A stretch of 11,338 nt of DNA from positions 33,435 through 44,772 of the forward strand of contig DJGH01000004.1 in assembly GCA_002431635.1 (NCBI GenBank), given 5' to 3'. This DNA is from Petrotoga sp. UBA5851 (GTDB taxonomy: Bacteria > Thermotogota > Thermotogae > Petrotogales > Petrotogaceae). The first letter of the stretch is position 1. Every line of letters starts with the position of its first letter. A model generated the notes under the pieces. The model saw only the letters and a program-made list of their open reading frames with translations, searched no databases and was not told the origin of the DNA. Of this stretch, positions 6,757 through 11,338 are shown piece after piece. The translations under genes were made by a program, and so were the position numbers.

Positions 6757-7740
6757 ATGATAGCTGTAACCGGAGCAACTGGACATATAGGAAATGTTCT
6801 TGTACGTGAGTTGTGCGGAATGGGAGTACAGGTTCGTGCCATACTTCCACCGTATGAAAGCGCACACCCCATAAACGATACCAAAGCGCTGATAGTCCGG
6901 GCGGATATAAGAGATGTCCAATCTTTGAACAGAGCTTTTGAAGGTTGTGAAACGGTATATCATCTTGCAGGGTACATATCAATAATGCCTTTCAAAAAGA
7001 AAAAGCTTTTTGATATAAACGTTATTGGCACCAGAAATGTTATAAATGCCTGTATATATAACAAAGTGGATAAACTGATATATACAAGTTCAGTTCATGC
7101 TTTTTCAGAGCCGCAGGAAGGAAGGGTGATCGATGAAAAAACCCCGTTTGATCCCGAAAAAGTTGTCGGGAATTATGCTAAAACTAAGGCCCTTGCCACA
7201 CTGGAAGTTTTAGAAGCATCAACAAAAGGTCTTATAAAAGCGATGGTTTTGTGTCCGAGTGGGGTTATAGGCCCTTATGACCACAGAGTGTCCGAAATGG
7301 GGGAGCTGATGGTAAGATATGCAGCAAAGAGAATGCATACGTACATAAAGGGCGGGTATGATTTTGTAGATGTAAGAGATGTGGTTCAAGGGCTTATAAA
7401 TGCGGAAAAAAATTTCAAAAATGGTGAGGTTTTTATTCTTTCTGGGTACAAGATAACGGTTGATGAGCTTTTGGATAAGCTTGAAGAGATAACTGGAATA
7501 AAAAGACCTAAAAGATATATTGGAAAAACCATGGCATACGTAGCCTCATTGTTTTCCTGTTCATATTACTGGCTGACCAAAACTAAAGCTCTTCTTACAC
7601 CATATTCGTTATATACTCTGAACAGCAACAGTAATATAAGTAATTTTAAAGCAAGGAGACAGCTGGGTTTTTCTCCAAGAAGCCTTGAACAGAGTATAAA
7701 AGATTCTGTAGGCTGGTTCAGGCAGAACAGGAAGGGCTGA
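6757..7740 (+). CDS. NAD(P)-dependent epimerase/dehydratase, extended SDR
   Basis: A cytoplasmic oxidoreductase of 327 aa from the extended short-chain dehydrogenase/reductase superfamily, close to the dihydroflavonol-4-reductase-like branch. The Rossmann motif TGATGHIG (5-12) binds the dinucleotide. AGYIS follows strand 4, catalytic Ser is in TSSVH (110-114), and the YxxxK pair is Tyr140 and Lys144 in NYAKTK. CPSGVIGPYD (166-175) and DFVDVRDVV (202-210) are typical of the family. The frame is open upstream to a TTG at 6721, but AAAGGGGTGG ends 4 nt before the ATG at 6757, and that start places the Rossmann strand at residue 2, as is usual. Its substrate (a sugar nucleotide, flavonoid-like ketone or aldehyde) cannot be decided. 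It is followed after 1 nt by an exported protein of unknown function. Confidence 0.9.
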   Translation: MIAVTGATGHIGNVLVRELCGMGVQVRAILPPYESAHPINDTKALIVRADIRDVQSLNRAFEGCETVYHLAGYISIMPFKKKKLFDINVIGTRNVINACIYNKVDKLIYTSSVHAFSEPQEGRVIDEKTPFDPEKVVGNYAKTKALATLEVLEASTKGLIKAMVLCPSGVIGPYDHRVSEMGELMVRYAAKRMHTYIKGGYDFVDVRDVVQGLINAEKNFKNGEVFILSGYKITVDELLDKLEEITGIKRPKRYIGKTMAYVASLFSCSYYWLTKTKALLTPYSLYTLNSNSNISNFKARRQLGFSPRSLEQSIKDSVGWFRQNRKG

Positions 7741-7741
7741 A

Positions 7742-8395
7742 ATGAAAAGGGCGGTAACTGTGGCTCTGATAGTTAATATATTTTTAATAGTTCTTTCTCA
7801 GAAACCTGAAATAATGGAGTATACCGAAGAAATAAACGGGAAAAGAACCATACTTACCATAAGCATTATTACAAGCGAGAATGGCAGGGTTATTGCTCAG
7901 AAACAAAGTGAAAATGAGTACTATAAGATAATTAACATGAATACCTTCACAACCGAGTTCAGTTATGAAAATAAAGTAACCGGACTGTCGTATGATGCTG
8001 TTAGAAACGGTTATGTAATTCAGGTAGCCGGAAAAGATCAAAACAAAAAAATCATTAAAAACTTTAAAATTGATGACTGCGGCTGGGAGCAGTCAATAGA
8101 GCTTTCACTTGCTCAGTTGGTACTTTCCGGAAATAAAGATAAAAGATTTTGGTTGGTCTCCCTTGATGGAGAGAGATGCATGAAAATGTATGCTGTAAAT
8201 AAAGGAATGGAAGAACTACAAATAAATGGGAAAAAAATAAATGCCATAAAGATCGAAGTGACTCCGGATGGTTTTTTTTCAATATTCTGGAAAGCTTTTT
8301 TCTGGTATGATAAAGATGGACTTTATATAAAATCAAGGTGCTCCAAGGATTTTGGAGCACCTGAGTGTATTACAGAAATTTACACTACTGAATAA
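7742..8395 (+). CDS. exported protein of unknown function
   Basis: I do not recognise the family of this 217-aa protein. Residues 1-19 (MKRAVTVALIVNIFLIVLS) form a signal peptide or N-terminal membrane anchor; no lipobox Cys is present. The rest looks like alternating beta strands: an early stretch (TEEINGKRTILTISIITSE), a middle (GLSYDAVRNGYVIQVAGKD) and a C-terminal part (INAIKIEVTPDGFFSIFWKAFFWYDKDGLYIKS, given in outline). The ending, with aromatic residues, WYDKDGLYIKS and ITEIYTTE, resembles the layout of periplasmic DUF3108-like beta-barrel proteins, but this is only a visual similarity. Cys residues near 123, 157, 199 and 206 could form disulfides. Its ATG is 1 nt after the SDR stop, with GAAGGG inside the SDR end as the ribosome site, so translation is probably coupled. 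Its last 11 bp overlap the convergent phosphatase gene. Confidence 0.75.
   Translation: MKRAVTVALIVNIFLIVLSQKPEIMEYTEEINGKRTILTISIITSENGRVIAQKQSENEYYKIINMNTFTTEFSYENKVTGLSYDAVRNGYVIQVAGKDQNKKIIKNFKIDDCGWEQSIELSLAQLVLSGNKDKRFWLVSLDGERCMKMYAVNKGMEELQINGKKINAIKIEVTPDGFFSIFWKAFFWYDKDGLYIKSRCSKDFGAPECITEIYTTE
8336..8362. terminator. hairpin inside convergent coding ends, probable minus-strand terminator
   Basis: AGGTGCTCCAA (8336-8346) and TTGGAGCACCT (8352-8362) form a perfect 11-bp stem with a 5-nt loop. It is inside the last 20 codons of the exported-protein gene and 23 nt beyond the phosphatase stop. Read on the minus strand it is followed by TTGATTTTATA, a moderate U-tract, so it probably ends the GNAT-phosphatase transcript. 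Read on the plus strand no U-run follows. Confidence 0.6.
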
Positions 8396-10418
8396 AAAAT
8401 CTGTCAAGAATAATGTCTTCCTCTTCAAAAGCATTTTCATCAAGAGGTTTTAAGGATTTGGCCACTCCTTTTACGGTGAATAGTATCCCTTTAGGTGAAA
8501 CTTCAGCTAAAACATAGTTCCAGTGACCTGTAACGTCGACTTTACTCCAGGGAAGTTTTTCTGCCGTATGCTTTGTATCAAGAGGACCTCCACTGCCACC
8601 GGAGGTAACAAACATTATGCCGTCCTTGAAATATCGTTCATAACCATGTATATGACCGTTAAAAACAGCCTGAACATTATATTTTATGAAAAGGTCAAGC
8701 CAAAATTCAGTAAGTTCATGACCCTGCGCAAGATTTTCCTTCATTGGGCCGTACTCCTGGGAAGTTGTCCAGAACGGATGATGAAATACCAAAAATCGGT
8801 ATCTTTTATTTTGTGAGTTCTTAAGTTGATCCTCAAGCCATGCTGTCTGAGCGGCAAAGTTAGGATCTCCTGTAAGAATATTTGAATCAAGCATTATAAA
8901 GAATATGTCTCCATATTCAAAAGAATACCAGCGTTTTTCATAGTTTCCTCCTCCTTTTGGTAGTGAAAGGGCAGAGTAGTAATTAAAAGTATTGTATTCG
9001 TGATTTCCAAGAACAGTATAGTATGGAACTTTCTGACCAAGAGGGCGCATGCTCTTAAAAAAGTCAATCCAGTCTTGTGTTGAGTCACCTTTTTCTACAA
9101 GATCTCCACAGTGTATCACGAAGGATGGATTTTCGGCGTACATTCTCTGTACTACTCTGCTGTGCATATTCACATACTTCTGTGTATCTCCGTATACAAC
9201 AAAAGAGTAGTCATCAGTAGCATCCGCAGGATTTTTAAGTTCTAACCTGCCGCTTTTAAGAGTTATCTCTCCATGAAAGTTTTCTGCAACAGCTTCATAA
9301 GTATAGGAGCTTTTAGGATCAAAATTCTTGAAATTGATATGGTACAAGTCGCTTAAAGGTGCCTCTTCAGACTTTTCTTTAAGAACACCATTTTCGTACA
9401 GTAGCACATATGCCGGAACAGGCATGTTGAGCTTGAAGTTTACGGTTACCTCTCCCTGACTGTGACTCGTGAGGAAAGGGTGGTAAACAAAGTCGGGATC
9501 AGGAATCTTTCCGATTTCAAGCTCAATAAGATTCTCCTGAGGTGCACGGAGTTCGGATCTTATTTCGCCCAGTTCTGCCTGAAAAAGATACTTTCCTTCA
9601 TCTAGCATAAACTGGAAGCTTCCATCATCAAGGGTTCTGGTTATTGAAACAATCTGCTTTAAAGGTGTAAAAGCTACGATCTTTACTCCGCCGTATCCTT
9701 CCTTAAGCTTTCCTGTATATTTTCTGAGCGGCATACCGTATCTTTCTCCAAAGTATTGCTGAAGGTCAGAAAGGGTTTCTTCAACTCTTAAAACTCTTTC
9801 AAGCAGTATACTTTCACCGGGGATAAGCTTTTTGACAGGAGCATATACCACACCGGTTCTGTTGTTCACAAGAACTCTTTTGGAGATATTTTCCCCTTCC
9901 GTTGAAAAACCTAGTGAGATACCTGTTTGTGATACACTAAGCAAGTATCTGTCGTACAGCTTAGTAGCATAAAAGTCGGGACTGCTGTTCTTAAAATCAA
10001 ATATATCGTAGTATGAAAAACTTTTTTCATTTTGCGATATGTTTTTTACCTCAGTAGATAAAAAAAGTGTTTTCCCTGAAAGATGAAGTATGGTCTGAAC
10101 TGAAAAACTCTCGGATAAAAAAGAAACCAAAAAACCATCCTGTATAGGCTGTATCTGTGAAAGAATAAGATTTTCGTCTTTTAATGACGGACCTATAGCA
10201 TCAACAATATTTATCTTGTTGCGGTTAAAAAAAACGGCCGTAATGAATCCGCTTTTTTCATCAAGAACTGCTGAAACCTCGCTGTTATGTACCATATAAT
10301 TACCTGTACTGGTATGGTCAGCTCCATAAAGGTTCAGCGGTTCGGTAAGTACGTCTGTTACTGCGCTGCACACTAGTGCAAAGAACAATACAATAAGCTC
10401 AAGAAATATTTTTTTCAT
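8385..10418 (-). CDS. exported multidomain metallophosphatase, purple acid phosphatase type
   Basis: A secreted or cell-surface phosphohydrolase of 677 aa with a dinuclear-metal catalytic domain at its C-terminus. Residues 1-20 are a signal peptide. Residues about 35-235 are beta-rich, with lines such as SGKTLFLSTEVKNIS that recall carbohydrate-active super-sandwich folds. About 236-300 (GKLKEGYGGVKIVAF ... DDGSFQFMLDEGKYLFQA) fits a carboxypeptidase-regulatory-like domain. About 305-395 fits the Fn3-like domain that precedes many purple acid phosphatases. The catalytic part (about 403-655) has GDTQ (410-413), GDL (438-440), GNHE (471-474), HHPFW (546-550) and GHIHGYER (588-595), the five expected metal-binding blocks. 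GGGAGG lies before the ATG, 16 nt after the GNAT stop. Catalytic family is firm; the N-terminal domain names are inferred from pattern only, and substrate is unknown. Confidence 0.9.
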   Translation of the reverse strand: MKKIFLELIVLFFALVCSAVTDVLTEPLNLYGADHTSTGNYMVHNSEVSAVLDEKSGFITAVFFNRNKINIVDAIGPSLKDENLILSQIQPIQDGFLVSFLSESFSVQTILHLSGKTLFLSTEVKNISQNEKSFSYYDIFDFKNSSPDFYATKLYDRYLLSVSQTGISLGFSTEGENISKRVLVNNRTGVVYAPVKKLIPGESILLERVLRVEETLSDLQQYFGERYGMPLRKYTGKLKEGYGGVKIVAFTPLKQIVSITRTLDDGSFQFMLDEGKYLFQAELGEIRSELRAPQENLIELEIGKIPDPDFVYHPFLTSHSQGEVTVNFKLNMPVPAYVLLYENGVLKEKSEEAPLSDLYHINFKNFDPKSSYTYEAVAENFHGEITLKSGRLELKNPADATDDYSFVVYGDTQKYVNMHSRVVQRMYAENPSFVIHCGDLVEKGDSTQDWIDFFKSMRPLGQKVPYYTVLGNHEYNTFNYYSALSLPKGGGNYEKRWYSFEYGDIFFIMLDSNILTGDPNFAAQTAWLEDQLKNSQNKRYRFLVFHHPFWTTSQEYGPMKENLAQGHELTEFWLDLFIKYNVQAVFNGHIHGYERYFKDGIMFVTSGGSGGPLDTKHTAEKLPWSKVDVTGHWNYVLAEVSPKGILFTVKGVAKSLKPLDENAFEEEDIILDRFFIQ

Positions 10419-10434
10419 CTTTTCCTCCCTTTAG

Positions 10435-10947
10435 TCAAAACCGTATGTTGCTGATGTCGTCCCAGCAGTATCCGGTTTCTCCGAGTGATTTACCGTCGAT
10501 GGTATATGAATCATTTCTGAGAGCTTTACCACCAAGTTTTTCATAAAAACAACGGTACTTGTTTTCTGTAAAAGCCCATATTATCATGTTATTAATTCCA
10601 TTTTCCAGAAGATACTTGGTGAAGAATTTTATCAATTCACGGCCTACGCCTTTATTTTGATACTGTTCGAGTATATATACAGCATAGACTTCACCCTTGT
10701 AAACAGGATCATTTTTCCTTTCTTTTCCTCCATTGAGAAAACCTATAACGTTATCTCCATCTTCAGCCATAAGAATTATGCTCTCATTTTTTTCATAGAT
10801 CCCCATAAGCCTTTTGGCAGATTTTTCATATGAAAGCTGCTGAAGGTAGTTATCCGAAACTATCCCCTTGTAGGTGCTCTTCCAAACATCCACGTGTACC
10901 CTTGCTATCTTTGGAATATCAGAACTTCCAGCTATACTTATCTTCAA
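10435..10947 (-). CDS. GNAT-family N-acetyltransferase
   Basis: A cytoplasmic acyl-CoA-dependent acetyltransferase of about 170 aa. Numbering from the TTG start, the N-terminal DIPKIARVHVDVWKSTYKGI is typical of the RimI/YhhY-like group, GEVYAVYILEQYQNKGVGREL carries strand 4 and the acetyl-CoA pyrophosphate loop Q/RxxGxG as QNKGVG (about 97-102), and ENKYRCFYEKLGGK (about 128-141) is the conserved N..a..fYeklGF segment. The frame extends to a GTG at 10956, but that GTG is part of the Shine-Dalgarno AGAGGTG itself (10962-10956), while TTG at 10947 lies 8 nt beyond it, so TTG is the better start. It is the first gene of an operon with the phosphatase. Its substrate (small molecule, peptide or protein) is not predictable. 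Confidence 0.88.
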   Translation of the reverse strand: MKISIAGSSDIPKIARVHVDVWKSTYKGIVSDNYLQQLSYEKSAKRLMGIYEKNESIILMAEDGDNVIGFLNGGKERKNDPVYKGEVYAVYILEQYQNKGVGRELIKFFTKYLLENGINNMIIWAFTENKYRCFYEKLGGKALRNDSYTIDGKSLGETGYCWDDISNIRF

Positions 10948-11002
10948 GTTCCACACCTCTTTTTATATAATAAAAACTAAGTTATAATGCCAATCCAGTA
11001 AT

Positions 11003-11030
11003 ATTATATCAATCTAAAGGCTTTTGACAA
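11003..11030 (-). promoter_or_regulatory. promoter of the GNAT-phosphatase operon
   Basis: On the minus strand TTGTCA (11030-11025), a 16-nt spacer and TATAAT (11008-11003) form a strong sigma-70 promoter. Transcription should start near 10996, giving a leader of about 50 nt before the TTG start. Confidence 0.78.
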
Positions 11031-11190
11031 AACTGAAATGAGAGTATCTGAGAACCTATATTCATTCGTTGGATCTATAGTCTTTTTTCGTGTAAGCCTT
11101 ATCGAAAGGACAGAGTGTAAAAAGATAATTATGATTGCTAAAATGTTAATGCATAAATTCATTTTAATATATTATAATGTCACTTTATTA

Positions 11191-11209
11191 TATTTGTAAG
11201 TTACAAATA
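11191..11209. repeat. perfect 19-bp palindrome, possible operator
   Basis: TATTTGTAAGTTACAAATA has two exact 9-bp arms around a single central G. It lies between the leftward GNAT promoter and the rightward promoter at 11292. No A/T tail is needed to explain it as a terminator: the stem is AT-only apart from one G-C pair per arm, too weak for that, so a protein binding site is more likely. Confidence 0.5.
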
Positions 11210-11291
11210 GATTCAAGAAAACTTATTAACGTTTTGAAGTAACAATATTAGTTAAATATGTAACTGTTTTTTTAATGTTTTGTCCAAATAA

Positions 11292-11320
11292 TTTACTTTG
11301 ATAAAATGTTTTAGTATAAT
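11292..11320 (+). promoter_or_regulatory. outward promoter for a gene beyond the right edge
   Basis: TTTACT (11292-11297), a 17-nt spacer and TATAAT (11315-11320) make a near-consensus promoter reading to the right. Its gene is not in the window. Confidence 0.6.
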
Positions 11321-11338
11321 ATTTTTGATTTTATTAAT

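Larger units (their letters stand above)
10957..11338. other. intergenic region, very AT-rich
   Basis: This 382-bp stretch contains the GNAT operon promoter, a 19-bp palindrome and an outward promoter, listed separately. The only open frame of note is 53 codons on the plus strand (11038-11199), without a ribosome site, which I do not call. The segment 11040-11170 holds nothing else I can support. Confidence 0.6.

Noticed and set aside
8385..8447. Lipoprotein sorting of the 677-aa phosphatase via the Cys in ALVC near residue 17
   Set aside because: The residue before Cys is Val, not Gly, Ala or Ser, so the lipobox is not satisfied; a plain Sec signal peptide is more likely. (The gene's N-terminus is at the 10418 end.)
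11038..11199. Possible 53-aa gene on the plus strand
   Set aside because: No Shine-Dalgarno at a usable distance, no recognised motif, and its stop lies in the palindrome; such lengths arise by chance.
1..11338. CRISPR array, tRNA, rRNA, insertion sequence or phage attachment site
   Set aside because: No regularly spaced direct repeats, no transposase or integrase reading frame and no recognisable structural RNA were seen on either strand.

Overview
The window is about 11.3 kb of AT-rich bacterial chromosome with nine protein-coding genes in five transcription units, strong GGAGG-type ribosome binding sites and sigma-70-like promoters. Arg codons are mostly AGA and Ile codons often ATA. The alkaline phosphatase carries His and Trp at the two metal-site positions that also distinguish the Thermotoga maritima enzyme. 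I therefore lean towards Thermotogota, with a low-GC Bacillota member as the alternative; neither is proven. I see no rRNA, tRNA, CRISPR array, transposon or phage gene.

Layout, left to right. (1) 1-1588, plus strand: a PadR-family repressor with a probable ATT start and an ATGT/ACAT operator over its promoter, followed by an MFS transporter. This looks like an autoregulated efflux unit. (2) 4307-1680, minus strand: a secreted alkaline phosphatase followed 9 nt later by a YibE/F membrane protein, ending at an intrinsic terminator (1646 to 1608). (3) 4308-4579: a divergent control region with an extended -10 promoter for the next gene and a perfect inverted repeat over its -35. (4) 4580-6577, plus: a Cache-HAMP chemoreceptor closed by a strong two-tier terminator (6595-6647). 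(5) 6757-8395, plus: an extended SDR (epimerase/dehydratase type) and an unrecognised exported protein 1 nt downstream. (6) 10947-8385, minus: a GNAT acetyltransferase and a large multidomain exported metallophosphatase of purple-acid-phosphatase type. Its 3' end overlaps the convergent exported-protein gene by 11 bp, and the only hairpin there lies inside coding sequence. (7) 10957-11338: an intergenic region with the promoter of the GNAT operon, a perfect 19-bp palindrome and a strong promoter reading out of the window.

Two unrelated secreted phosphatases lie in one short stretch, one of them tied to a probable transporter. This suggests a role in releasing phosphate from organic phosphates outside the cytoplasm. 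The chemoreceptor beside them could sense a related nutrient, but nothing in the sequence identifies its ligand. No clearly novel multi-gene system stands out. The best leads are the phosphatase-YibE/F pairing, the unusual domain order of the 677-aa phosphatase, the ATT-start PadR gene, and the hairpin inside the convergent coding ends.
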